Shown: positions 50,754 to 60,041 of the stretch, in pieces | Numbering within the stretch: position 1 is the stretch's first letter | How the letters are laid out: each line of letters begins with the position of its first letter | Source of the DNA: Mesorhizobium sp. LMG 17147 | GTDB taxonomy: Bacteria; Pseudomonadota; Alphaproteobacteria; Rhizobiales; Rhizobiaceae | Direction: 5' to 3' | Assembly: GCF_024297145.1 (NCBI RefSeq) | Contig: NZ_JANCTC010000018.1 | Coordinates: 1 to 64,000, forward strand | DNA: 64,000 bases | The notes under the pieces: generated by a model | What the model saw: only the letters and a program-made list of their open reading frames with translations | Databases searched by the model: none | Told to the model about the DNA's origin: nothing | Program-made: the position numbers and the translations under genes

Positions 50754-51602
50754 ATGTCAGTTCCCAAGCGCCATCACTACGTGCCGCAGATGATCCTGAA
50801 CGGCTTCACAGACTCGGATGGCTGGCTGCACTGGTGCCGCCTCCGCGAACGACCCGTCACGGTCCGCCGCGCAAGGCCTCTTGAACTGTTCCATCAGAAT
50901 CATCTGTACAGCACGCTTTCTGAAACCGGGGCCAAGGATCCGGCAATGGAGCACGCTCTTTCAGTTCTTGAGAGCGAGGCTGTTGGAGTCGTGCAATCCA
51001 TTCTGGTGCCGGCACGGGAGGGCCGGCTTCCCGTCCTTACATCCGAGCAAAAGCGCCTCTGGTACATATTCTTTCTAACCCAGTGGCGACGCAGTCCTGA
51101 GACCCAACGAGCCAACGTCTCCGATGCTGAAGCACTGCGAATGGTTGAGGATACACTCGACGAGCTCCGCCAAGCCGCACCCCATCGACTTGACGAAATC
51201 GAAGCGCTGGCGACGGCCGATGCCAAGGCTCGAACAGTACGCAACGTTCGAGTTCAGACAATCGGACAACCGAGTGCAGAGGTGATGCGCGTGCTTGAGC
51301 GACGTGGCATCGCCATACTGCGCATCGTCCAGCCGAAGAAAAGCTTCATCGTCGGCAGCCGGCCAGTCGTGAAACTAACCGCGCCCAATCGCACCGATCT
51401 TAACGATCCGACGGTCGAGATGTGGCTCCCGATCGCGTCAGACGTTGCCGTGGGAGCAGGACAAGGCGACGGAAAGATAAGTCTTCAGGATACGGTCGAT
51501 GAACGCCCAGTGCGGCAGCTCAACATTGCGATCGCGGGCCAGAGTGGCACCATCGCTGCCGGTTCAGCAGCGCTGGTCAAATCCATAGCCAATGCTCGGT
51601 GA
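50754..51602 (+). CDS. DUF4238 family protein
   Basis: A 282-aa protein starting with the DUF4238 hallmark PKRHHYVPQMILNGFTD. It continues with FHQNHLYSTL, then a helical middle (FFLTQWRRSPETQRA) and FIVGSRPVVKL near residue 199. It begins 12 bp after the HEPN gene and is likely co-transcribed with it. A second DUF4238 gene (33.5 kb) is beside the other cyclase-effector pair of this window. This suggests that the family plays a part in these systems; its activity is unknown. Confidence 0.75.
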   Translation: MSVPKRHHYVPQMILNGFTDSDGWLHWCRLRERPVTVRRARPLELFHQNHLYSTLSETGAKDPAMEHALSVLESEAVGVVQSILVPAREGRLPVLTSEQKRLWYIFFLTQWRRSPETQRANVSDAEALRMVEDTLDELRQAAPHRLDEIEALATADAKARTVRNVRVQTIGQPSAEVMRVLERRGIAILRIVQPKKSFIVGSRPVVKLTAPNRTDLNDPTVEMWLPIASDVAVGAGQGDGKISLQDTVDERPVRQLNIAIAGQSGTIAAGSAALVKSIANAR

Positions 51603-51773
51603 TCAAATCCGAATATCCGAGGGGCTCGCGGGTAAGGCCGACCTCGCGCTTCTATATGGACGGCGGCCACGAGTACCACCCGGATTTCGTGCACGCAGCA
51701 GATCAGCAGTTGGAGGCTGACTTTCGATGAAGGTAACCCGCAGGCCTTCTTCAATCAGCTGAGCACGATCAGC

Positions 51774-52010
51774 GTGCCGGTGACGATGCAACGCAACCCA
51801 ACCTACCCGAAATTCGTGTTGGTGTTCGGCCGCCGCGCCGAATACGCGGAGAGCGAACTGCGGCGCAGCCGTATTGACGCCGAAGAGCGCGACGATTTCA
51901 AGATTATCACGTTCGACAGCCTCGCGGAGGGTCTATATGGCAAGCGCACATTGTGGTTCGGCGTCCGGCGCGCCGAGTTCATGGATCTTCAGAATGAGGA
52001 AGATCGTTGA
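51774..52010 (+). pseudogene. Shedu (DUF4263)-like C-terminal fragment
   Basis: A 78-codon frame with the pattern RNPTYPKFVLVFGRRAEYAESELRR..KIITFDSLAEGLYG. It resembles the C-terminal end of Shedu/DUF4263 nucleases. The frame is open further upstream (LTFDEGNPQAFFNQLSTISVP) but has no start codon with a ribosome site. The catalytic part is missing, so it is probably a remnant of a lost anti-phage nuclease. The stretch 51603-51723 before it holds other broken frames. Confidence 0.45.
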
Positions 52011-52212
52011 CGATAATCTCTTTATCTGGGCCGATCCACGTATGCTAACCGTCAGCGAAGGGTTATACGAAAAGCTCGAGGCGGTCGGGGGCAAGAACAA
52101 GCCTTCGCCCTTCCGTACAACAGGATGCGGCCATCTTATGGGCAATTTCCATCCGGATGCGCTGAAGGTGAGGATGCGCCGCCGAACGGCCGCACCCGCG
52201 ACGGCAAGCTGA
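51994..52212 (+). CDS. Small hypothetical protein or fragment
   Basis: A 72-codon frame starting MRKIVDDNLFIWADPRML that overlaps the previous fragment by 17 bp and ends 6 bp before the next gene. It carries TTGCGHLMGNFHPD with possible metal ligands (Cys/His). No family known. It may be a small partner protein or debris. Confidence 0.35.
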   Translation: MRKIVDDNLFIWADPRMLTVSEGLYEKLEAVGGKNKPSPFRTTGCGHLMGNFHPDALKVRMRRRTAAPATAS

Positions 52213-52218
52213 CGGACC

Positions 52219-53349
52219 ATGGCCGATCAAGAGCCGACTGCTGTCGAAGATATGAAACCTGAGCACGTGGCGCCCAAGCGCCGGGAAGCCGCTGAGACCG
52301 AGAGCAACGGCCACGCGGAGAGCGCTGTATCAGAAGGGTTCATCACGGTCGCCGACCTGCCGCGCGGCCTCTACGACCATGAGGGGCACGTATCCGTGCG
52401 AGACCGTGGGCGGCGGCGATATCACCCGTTTGCCTATGATTTCGACTCCACCCCGATGAGTCTCGACGATCCGAGCGAGCACTGGGAGGAGAAAGTGAAG
52501 GTGCTCCATATCGAGAACCGCAACAATGCGATTGAGAGGCTTAAAGCCGAGTACGGCGAACGCCGCCATGCGCAAGTGATCCAGGACACTAAGGACCTTG
52601 GCGCAAAGGCGTTCTCCATCGTCAGTTATCATAACCTGATGCATGAACAGGCGCGCCGCGCCTTTGTATCAGGGCTCTACTTCCCAGCCTTGGTCGCTGC
52701 GTGCGCCCTCGGCGAGCGCATCCTGAACCACCTCATCCTGGACCTTCGGGATCACTACAAAGCGTCGCCGTACTACCGCCGTGTTTATCGCAGCGAGTCT
52801 TTCGATGACTGGCGGTTCGCCGTGCGCGTGCTGGAAGACTGGGGCGTGCTCTTGCCTGATGTTGGGATAGCTTTCATGGAGCTTGCGACGCTGCGCAACC
52901 GCTCGGTCCACTTTAACCCCGCGACCTACTCCACAATGCGGGAGGACGCTCTATCGGCATTGAAAACGCTGGGCCACATCATCCAACTGCAGTTTGGCGG
53001 ATTCGGCCGGCAACCATGGTTTATCGAAAACACGCCCGGCGCCCAGTTCATCAAGCGGACATACGAGGACGTTCCCTTCGTAAAGACTTATATCGTGCCC
53101 TTGAGCGGATTTGTCGGCGTAGAATACGGCATGGACCTCACGGAACGGGGTTGGCGTCATCTCGACTACCATGACTATGGCCCGGGCGATGTCGACGACT
53201 CCGCGTATGCGCGTCTCTACCGTGAGCGGGATCATAGCAAAGTCGTTACGCGCGAGATGGTGGAGCGCGCTGCACGGGCGCAGGCAACGGCCGCGGCCGA
53301 GGAAGGGGCGGAAAGCGCCCGTCCCGAAGGTGTCGCGCCCCAGGCATAA
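52219..53349 (+). CDS. HEPN-like protein
   Basis: A 376-aa protein. After a charged 40-residue N-terminus the central region (about 135-260) is helical and resembles HEPN/RiboL-PSP-type domains: QARRAFVSGLYFPALVAACALGERI and then ATLRNRSVHFNP, where RNRSVH gives an R-x4-H motif. The C-terminus is rich in Ala/Glu and probably disordered. The start is not strongly supported by a ribosome site. It is the last gene of the plus-strand run that begins with the cyclase at 46.1 kb. An RNase role is inferred only from the motif. Confidence 0.55.
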   Translation: MADQEPTAVEDMKPEHVAPKRREAAETESNGHAESAVSEGFITVADLPRGLYDHEGHVSVRDRGRRRYHPFAYDFDSTPMSLDDPSEHWEEKVKVLHIENRNNAIERLKAEYGERRHAQVIQDTKDLGAKAFSIVSYHNLMHEQARRAFVSGLYFPALVAACALGERILNHLILDLRDHYKASPYYRRVYRSESFDDWRFAVRVLEDWGVLLPDVGIAFMELATLRNRSVHFNPATYSTMREDALSALKTLGHIIQLQFGGFGRQPWFIENTPGAQFIKRTYEDVPFVKTYIVPLSGFVGVEYGMDLTERGWRHLDYHDYGPGDVDDSAYARLYRERDHSKVVTREMVERAARAQATAAAEEGAESARPEGVAPQA

Positions 53350-53699
53350 TCTCCACAGCGATCGGTTCCGCCGCGATTTGGCGCTTCGGAGTTGAGCCCG
53401 AAATCGCTGCGCATGCGTAGCGAAGCGAATTGACATTATTACGGGCAATGACCGCTATCGTGGTTTCGGTATTTGAGTACGAGCGGCCGAAAGGGCGTCG
53501 GTTGGTTATGGGCAGCTTTCCATCAACCGGGGCCGAAACCGGACGGACCGCAGTCGGCCCCGGAGCGGCCATTTCTGAACTCCCGCACATTGGCTTTTCC
53601 AGCGCTAAACTGGCCTTGGGCGCCAGATGTTCCCGGTCTGTGCTCGAAAAGTCGCATAAAGGGCAGACTGGCACATGGAACTTGGGTCGCGAGGTGGAG

Positions 53700-54036
53700 C
53701 AAATGCGTTACGCAGGGTCGCAGAACGCGCAAGAGACATTGCAGGTCATCTATAATCGAGCTGTCGGCCCAGCCGACTTCCTATTCGTGCCAGTGAGCAA
53801 TGGCAATCGTACCAGCGACAGCACCCATTGCTCGCTGCTGCTCGTTGATGGCCGCAACCCGGAGCGGGTCGCCTATCACCACGACTCCTCCCGGACAGGG
53901 CCACAACGACGAGCCTGCAAACCAGCTCGCAAGGGTGCTGAACGGCACCTTCGAGGCAGCCCCCATGACCCGACAGCCGAATGCTTATGACTGCGGCGTG
54001 TTTGTGTTGGCACGTGGGCGCCGATTGGACAATTGA
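53700..54036 (+). pseudogene. C48 (NopD/XopD-type) effector protease remnant
   Basis: Broken frames encode the catalytic end of a Ulp1-like cysteine protease: ADFLFVPVSN, THCSLLLVDGR (catalytic His), YHHDS (Asp) and, after a 1-nt shift near 53893, PNAYDCGVFVLARG (catalytic Cys). The family includes rhizobial type III effectors that cut SUMO or ubiquitin conjugates in the host plant. The N-terminal part is missing or unrecognisable. The remnant supports a symbiosis-island history. Confidence 0.6.
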
Positions 54037-54199
54037 TGGCCGGGCAGCGGCGCCGGGTCGCTGCGACGACCTCGTCGCCGACCGGCAGGCGCTGCAAGAC
54101 CGGCTGAGGCGGCGCTTCCGCACGGGATTTGTCTAAAATTCCAAGGGGGATTTGTGGAGGTATGGCGCCGACAGGCCGCCTACCGCCAGACTACCCCGC

Positions 54200-56347
54200 T
54201 CATGAACGCGACGCCGGCAGCACTCCCATCTCCTTGAGCAACCAGGCAGCGCCGTCAATCTTGTCCATGGTCCAAAGCATGAAGCGACTGTCGACATGGA
54301 TGCTTCGACTGCGGTCTGCGGCATATGCCCAATCGGAGATCACTCCATCGAGCGTGCCATCAAAGGCGAGACCGACGAACTCGCCGCGCCCATTCAGCGT
54401 GGCCGAGCCGCTATTGCCATTGGTAATGTCGACCGTGGACATGAAGTCGACCGGCAAAGTGCCCAGCTCCGGCGCGACATAGGGGCCATAATTCTTGGCC
54501 CGGATCGCAGCGACGGCGGCGGCCGGCGCATCAAACTCGCCCTTGCCAGTGTGCTTGGCCAGAAGTCCCTCAGCCGTGGTGAATGGCGTCCAGATCTGCC
54601 CGTCGCGTGTTCGCCCCGACACCTTGCCCCAGGTGATGCGCAGCGATCCATTCGCGTCGGGATACACCGGCCGGCCAATCGCCTGCCAGTAGGCGCGCAG
54701 GCCCTGCATATAAGTCGCGCGCGCCGCCTGCGCTCGGCCAGCGCGGTCCTTCGCCGCGCGCTCCGCAGCTATGTCGCCGGGATAGAGCGCGACCGCCAGC
54801 TTGATGAAAGGATCGTCCGACGCCTCGAAGGCAGCAGCCGGCTTGTCGAGCCAGCCGAGCCGCGTGGCCGTGTCGGCGAGTTTGGTTTCTGCATAAAGTC
54901 GGTCAAGGCCGATTTGGTCCAGAGCCGTTCCGAACGCAGTATCGCGGTCCTTTGCGTCTAGCCGGCGATATTCATCGAGCGCGGCCTCAAATAGCTTGCG
55001 ATCGATGTCGGGCAGGTAACCGCGTTCGATCTGCGTCAGTTGATCCACGGTCTGGTTACGGTCACGATCCTGAAAGCCGCGTTCGCGGTCTTCATCGAGC
55101 TTCTCGTGCTCCTTGGCCCAGCGATACAGAGTGCGCGCGGATGAGAGCATTTGCGCGCGGTTCAGCAGCGCCTGGCGCAGCCCCTCGAGCGAGGCCTGGC
55201 TATTCTCGTCCACCATGGCGCCCAGTTCGCCGATCGCTGCGCCATAGCGCGCCTGCCGCGCGGGATCATCGGCGACCCAGTCGTGATAAGCTTTCTCCTC
55301 GATAGCCTTGCGCACGTCGAGCCCGATCGCATTGGCCCCGGCGAGATCGCCCGCCAACTTCTTCTTGTAGTTTTCCACGCCTTGCAGGATGGAGGCGTAG
55401 CGGATCTGCGCTTCTCGATTGCCTGCCGTGGTTTGGTTTATCTGGGCCGCATAATCCGACAGCAAATGCTGCAACAGCGGTTCGTACCGCGCGAAATTGA
55501 ACCGTACTTCATCCGCCGTGCGGAACCGATTGGTTTTTCCGGGAAAGCCGACGACCATGACGAAATCGCCGTCTTGCACGCCTTTAGAGGCAATGCGCAG
55601 CCAGCTCTTCGGCCGGTAGGGCACGTTGTCGCGCGCATAAGGCCGGGAGGAACCATCAGGAGCGACATAAGCGCGGTAAAAACCGAAGTCGCCTGTGTGG
55701 CGCGGCCACGTCCAATTGTCCGTTTCGCCGCCGAAGTTACCGATGCCGAGCGCGGGCGCATAGACGAGGCGCACGTCCTGAATTTCGAGCTTCTGTTGGA
55801 GATAGTAGGAGGCGCCGCCATAATAGGACTCCACGTCGCAGCGGCGATTGGGCTGTTCTTCACATGCGGCGATCAGCGCCTTCCGGTTCCTGTCGAGCCG
55901 CTCATAGCGCGCAAAGCCGTTCAGCTTGTCCGATACGCCCTTGAGCATGTCGGCGGTCACATCACGGATATCCTCGATCACATAGATGCGGCTGCCGGGC
56001 ACCGCGGGTAATTCTTCACCAAGGCTTTTCGCTAGAAATCCCTTGGTGAGATAGTCTTGACTCTCCTTGCTGTTGTACTGGATCGATTCCAGCACGCAGT
56101 GACGGTTGGTCGCAACCAGTCCTTGCGGACTGACGAAGGAAGCTGAACATCCGCCCAGTGATACGATCGCGTTGAGCGGGGCAGTGTCTAGACGGCTGAG
56201 CTGCGCGGGATCAAGCTGGAGTCCATTCGCGCGCATGGCCGCGCCAAGTTCCGTAATCTGGGCCGGCATCCACATGCCTTCGTTCGCCGACGTCCAGAGC
56301 AAGTTCATAGCGGTGGCTTGGGCCAAACGACTAAAATTCGAGTTCAT
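54200..56347 (-). CDS. S46-family dipeptidyl-peptidase
   Basis: A 715-aa serine peptidase of family S46 (DPP7/DPP11), which removes dipeptides from the N-terminus of oligopeptides in the periplasm. The catalytic triad is visible: His in ATNRHC (about residue 87), Asp in ETDNWTWPRHTGDF (about 225) and Ser in NGNSGSATL near the C-terminus. The N-terminus is short and a poor signal peptide (MNLLWTSANEGMW). The 5' end may be altered by recombination, and export is uncertain. The gene stands alone between remnants, which suggests transfer. Confidence 0.82.
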   Translation of the reverse strand: MNSNFSRLAQATAMNLLWTSANEGMWMPAQITELGAAMRANGLQLDPAQLSRLDTAPLNAIVSLGGCSASFVSPQGLVATNRHCVLESIQYNSKESQDYLTKGFLAKSLGEELPAVPGSRIYVIEDIRDVTADMLKGVSDKLNGFARYERLDRNRKALIAACEEQPNRRCDVESYYGGASYYLQQKLEIQDVRLVYAPALGIGNFGGETDNWTWPRHTGDFGFYRAYVAPDGSSRPYARDNVPYRPKSWLRIASKGVQDGDFVMVVGFPGKTNRFRTADEVRFNFARYEPLLQHLLSDYAAQINQTTAGNREAQIRYASILQGVENYKKKLAGDLAGANAIGLDVRKAIEEKAYHDWVADDPARQARYGAAIGELGAMVDENSQASLEGLRQALLNRAQMLSSARTLYRWAKEHEKLDEDRERGFQDRDRNQTVDQLTQIERGYLPDIDRKLFEAALDEYRRLDAKDRDTAFGTALDQIGLDRLYAETKLADTATRLGWLDKPAAAFEASDDPFIKLAVALYPGDIAAERAAKDRAGRAQAARATYMQGLRAYWQAIGRPVYPDANGSLRITWGKVSGRTRDGQIWTPFTTAEGLLAKHTGKGEFDAPAAAVAAIRAKNYGPYVAPELGTLPVDFMSTVDITNGNSGSATLNGRGEFVGLAFDGTLDGVISDWAYAADRSRSIHVDSRFMLWTMDKIDGAAWLLKEMGVLPASRS

Positions 56348-56688
56348 GCTGATCTCGTTCCCATTCTGTGTATTGTTCTCCGCTGATCTGGATCGATGAG
56401 CTATCGGGCTGACCGGCGTCCGCAAGCGCCTGCGCGGCAGCCACTGGGTGAAGAGTGAGTGGACGGTCAACACAAAAATCTGGGTGACGCTCCCCTCACA
56501 TTGTATCGGTGCAACGTTTGCGGATCATCCGTTGCACTAATCGTGCCAAAGGATGCCTGAGACGCCCTTCGGGTCCCGCGGAGAAGTCATTCGAGACGCC
56601 TCTAACAATATCTCCCGCATTGCGGGCCGGCCATTGGAGCGCCTCGTCAATAAAGCTTTCAATCACCTACGTGGTAAGGGCCTTGCGT

Positions 56689-56728
56689 GTCCGACCTCCG
56701 ACATTTGGGTCCGACCTCCGACATTTGG
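56689..56728. repeat. 20-bp tandem duplication
   Basis: GTCCGACCTCCGACATTTGG is present twice in direct succession (56689-56708, 56709-56728). The surrounding 56348-56973 holds no intact gene. The repeat may mark a recombination scar next to the truncated amidohydrolase. Confidence 0.6.
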
Positions 56729-56973
56729 TTGTAGACCCGACACTCTCGTCCTCGCTCGCGACGAAGCCCACTGCCGAACAGCCGTCGTTAATTGTGAGAA
56801 TGCGTGCTATCGTTTCTGTTACGTGCGGTGTTGCGCGAGGACGAGGGTGCGAGGAGTGCCCGGACTTCCCCTTGCCGCAAATCCGCTCGGCGCTTGGCGA
56901 CATAACCCGGCGGACTATGTGCGCGAGTGCCGGCGTGAGGCGCGAAAGTAAATCTGGGATGAAACGTCGACCA

Positions 56974-57449
56974 TCCGAATCGAGCATGGAAACCTCATCA
57001 AAGCGACAACCGCCAACCGGGTTCGCGAGGCAGGCGCGTTCGTCGTCCCGACGAACATCACCTTTGCTGTCGTCGCTCGGGACGGAGCCAGATACGGCAT
57101 GTCCGCCGAATCCCTTGAAAAGGTGAGCTTCGTTCTCGATGCCGGCTTGTCGGCGCTCGAAATGCTTCAAAGCGCTGGCGTGACCATGGGCTACGGCTCC
57201 GATCTGCTTGGCCAGATGCAGGGGCACCAATCAGAGGAATTTCTTCTGCGCGGCCGCGTTCTCAAGCCTCGGGACGTGATCCGATCCGCGACGGTGGATG
57301 CTGCCCGCGTGCTCAACATGGAAGGCCTCATCGGCACCATCGCGCCTGGCGCTCACGCAGATCTCATCGCCGTCTACGGCAATCCGTTGAAGGACCTCGC
57401 GATTTTGTCCGATCCCGCCCGGCTTCGAAAGATCATCAAGGGCGGGTGA
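56974..57449 (+). pseudogene. Amidohydrolase C-terminal fragment
   Basis: About 158 codons in one frame match the C-terminal third of a metal-dependent amidohydrolase (imidazolonepropionase/prolidase-like group): IEHGNLIK, then GVTMGYGSDLL (metal-binding Asp), and GLIGTIAPGAHADLIAVYGNPL. The N-terminal two-thirds, with the HxH metal motif, are missing, and no ribosome site precedes the fragment. It is a remnant; an internal ATG at 57099 would not give a working enzyme. Confidence 0.7.
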
Positions 57450-57875
57450 GTGGTGAAGAATGAATAACCAGACGCAGGTAATCCGTTGCCATTCAGTGGG
57501 AATTACGCAACACATATACAGGCAGGAGCACAACAGAACGTATTGAGCAGCTACCGATGGTTCCGAAGGCATGACGCTGCGATTGCCGCCTTCGTGCTGC
57601 CGGTGCTCAAAACTCTCAATCGTCCCTGACCAGCCTTGAAATCTCGGCGCTAATATCGGCTCCTTCGTAGGGCAATGCCTGAGGACGTTTCTCGCACGCC
57701 TAGCCGTCATGATACACGCGCTCATTTGATTGCGTGGCATCGGTGGAGAGCGCTGTCACAAACGGCTGGACGACATTCCTCATATCGCGCCGGCGGAGCC
57801 TGTTTTGATCGTGCCCCATGGCGTGGTGTAGGTAACGGCATTGGTCGCCGTGCTCTCCGGCAAGGGCCGGACTGA
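57450..57875. other. Gene-free stretch before IS256 copy
   Basis: About 425 bp with no supported gene. It probably includes one terminal inverted repeat of the IS256-type element on its right side, but the boundaries could not be placed. Short open frames here have no ribosome site. Confidence 0.4.
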
Positions 57876-59073
57876 TCAGCGCGCCACTGCCGGCAGGCTG
57901 ATGAGCGGATCATCGCTCATCTGGCTGATGGTCTCAAGGGTCATGTAGCGCGCCCGCTGCACGGCCCATTCATCATTCTGTTCGAGCAGGAGGGCGCCGA
58001 CGAGACGGACTATGGCATCGTCATTGGGGAAGATGCCGACGACCTCGGTCCTGCGCTTGATCTCGCCGTTGAGGCGCTCGATCGGGTTGGTGCTATGCAG
58101 CTTGGCACGGTGCTCCTTGGGGAAGGTCATGTAGGCAAGCACGTCGGGCTCGGCATCGTCCATGATGGTGGCGAGCTTGGGCACCTTCGGCCGGATCTGG
58201 TCGGCAACGGCGCGCCATTGGGTGCTGGCGGCCTCGGCCGTCTCCTGGGCGAAGGCGGTGGCGATGAAGGCCGAGGCGACGCGGCGGCCGCTCTTGCCGG
58301 CATGCGCCAGCACGTTCCTCATGAAATGGACCCGGCAGCGCTGCCATGTCGCGCACAGCACCTTGGTGACGGCCGCCTTGATGCCTTCATGGGCATCGGA
58401 AACGACGAGCTTGACGCCGCGCAGGCCGCGGCGGGTCAGCTTGCGCAAAAACTCCGTCCAGATCGGCTCGGCCTCAGACGTGCCGACCCCCATGCCCAGC
58501 ACTTCGCGCCGGCCGTCTGCGTTGACCCCGACGGCGATGATGACGGCGACCGAGACGATGCGTCCGCCGCGGCGCACCTTCAGGTAGGTGGCATCGATCC
58601 ACAGATAGGGCCAGTCGCCCTCGATGGGCCTGTCGAGGAAGGCCTTCACCTTGCCGTCGATCTCCTCGCACAGCCGGCTGACCTGGCTCTTGGAGACGCC
58701 GCTCATGCCCATCGCCTTGACCAGGTCGTCGACCGAGCGCGTCGAGATACCCTGGACGTAGGCCTCCTGGATGACGGCGATCAGCGCCTTCTCGGCCATG
58801 CGCCGCGGCTCAAGGAAGCTCGGGAAGTAAGAGCCCTTCCTGAGCTTGGGGATGCGCAGCTCGACGGTGCCGCCGCGTCTCCCAGTCTCTGTCGCGGTAG
58901 CCGTTGCGCTGGACAAGCCGCAGCGGGTTCTTCTCGCCATGGGCCGCGCCGGTGGCGGCGCCCACCTCCAGCTCCATCAGCCGCTCGGCGGCAAAGCCGA
59001 TCATCTCGCGCAGGATATCGGCATCGGGGGTCTTCTCTACGAGCGTGCGCAGGTTCATCATGTCGTTGGTCAT
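57876..59073 (-). pseudogene. IS256-family transposase, frameshifted
   Basis: A mutator-type transposase of about 398 aa if restored. The N-terminal frame (59073 down) has NLRTLVEKTPDADILREMIG and NPLRLVQRNGYRDRDWETR. The main frame carries the catalytic residues: WIDATYLKVR (Asp), KLVVSDAHEG (Asp) and NPIERLNGEIKRR (Glu). A 1-nt insertion near 58870, in a GGCGGC run, separates the two. The copy is inactive unless frameshifting occurs. It sits between the amidohydrolase remnant and the sulfone operon. Confidence 0.75.
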
Positions 59074-59419
59074 CGGTGGTTCCTTCGAATCAGGTTGTGT
59101 CAGCAACCCAACCCTACCGAAGAACATCGATGACCGCCGCTGCGCCGCTCGCTCGCTACAGCGCTGTTGAGGGCGCGCTCGCGAGCGGCTTCGCTATCGC
59201 CGACCTACACCACGCGGTGGGACACGACCCCTGTTTTCACCAAAGTCGAACTCGCGGGTGACGCCTACGGCCCCTGCCAAGTTAATCCCATTTGAGATCG
59301 AATGCGGTGGGCGTGCCGCTCCTAGCAGCGCCGTTTTTCCCATTGACGTGAAAACATCAGAACAAAGTACCTTATGTCTACAGATTTCGTAGAATATCGT
59401 TTGGTTTCGGTGGTGGCCT

Positions 59420-60016
59420 ATGGCGCATGTGTGGGAGATAGATGACTTGGCACGATTATCGGTTCTTGGAATATCCGGCGGTGTAAGCAACCCGTCCCGC
59501 ACCACGGCGGTCGTCAATGCGCTGGTCAAGGCGGTCGCGTTGCGCCTGCTTGCCGACACCGGTCTGATTGAGATCACGGAGGCAGCACCGTCGCTTTTCG
59601 CCGGACTATCCCGCGGCGCACTTGGCGCATCTGGAGAAGCGATTATCCAGCGTGTCGAGAAGGCCGATTTGCTCGTGGTCGGAACGCCTGTCTATAGGGC
59701 TTCCTACACTGGCGCTCTCAAGCACCTGTTCGACCTGGTCGACTATCGCGCGTTGACGGGCAAGACCGTGCTTCTCGCGGCGACCGGCGGGAGCCCATAC
59801 CATGGCCTGGTGCTCGAACATCAGCTCCGGCCATTGTTCGGCTTTTTTGGCGCTGTCACCGTCCCTACGGGCGTCTACGGCACGCCCGACGATTTCGTCG
59901 ATGGCGAAATCGTCGGCGCAGCCATCATCGAGCGTATTGCAAGGGCCGCTACCGACGCGGTCTCCTTGCTCAACTCAAGTCACGCAAATGCCGCCGTCGC
60001 CACCCGCGTCGGCTGA
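59420..60016 (+). CDS. msuE: NADPH-dependent FMN reductase (MsuE/SsuE type)
   Basis: A 198-aa flavodoxin-fold reductase that supplies reduced FMN to a partner monooxygenase. It has the phosphate-binding start LGISGGVSNPSRT, then TPVYRASYTGALKHLFDLVDY and AATGGSPYHGLVLEHQLRPLFGFF, typical of MsuE/SsuE. It lies 25 bp before an SfnG-like monooxygenase, so FMNH2 is probably passed to it for sulfone use. The ribosome site is weak (GGTGG). A CTAC-N7-GTAG dyad around 59379-59393 may be regulatory. Confidence 0.85.
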   Translation: MAHVWEIDDLARLSVLGISGGVSNPSRTTAVVNALVKAVALRLLADTGLIEITEAAPSLFAGLSRGALGASGEAIIQRVEKADLLVVGTPVYRASYTGALKHLFDLVDYRALTGKTVLLAATGGSPYHGLVLEHQLRPLFGFFGAVTVPTGVYGTPDDFVDGEIVGAAIIERIARAATDAVSLLNSSHANAAVATRVG

Positions 60017-60041
60017 GCCAATCAACAGGGGAAACGACGAC

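Noticed and set aside
58095..59261. A 388-codon plus-strand frame opposite the IS256 transposase
   Set aside because: It mirrors the transposase codon bias; the opposite strand has the catalytic DDE residues.
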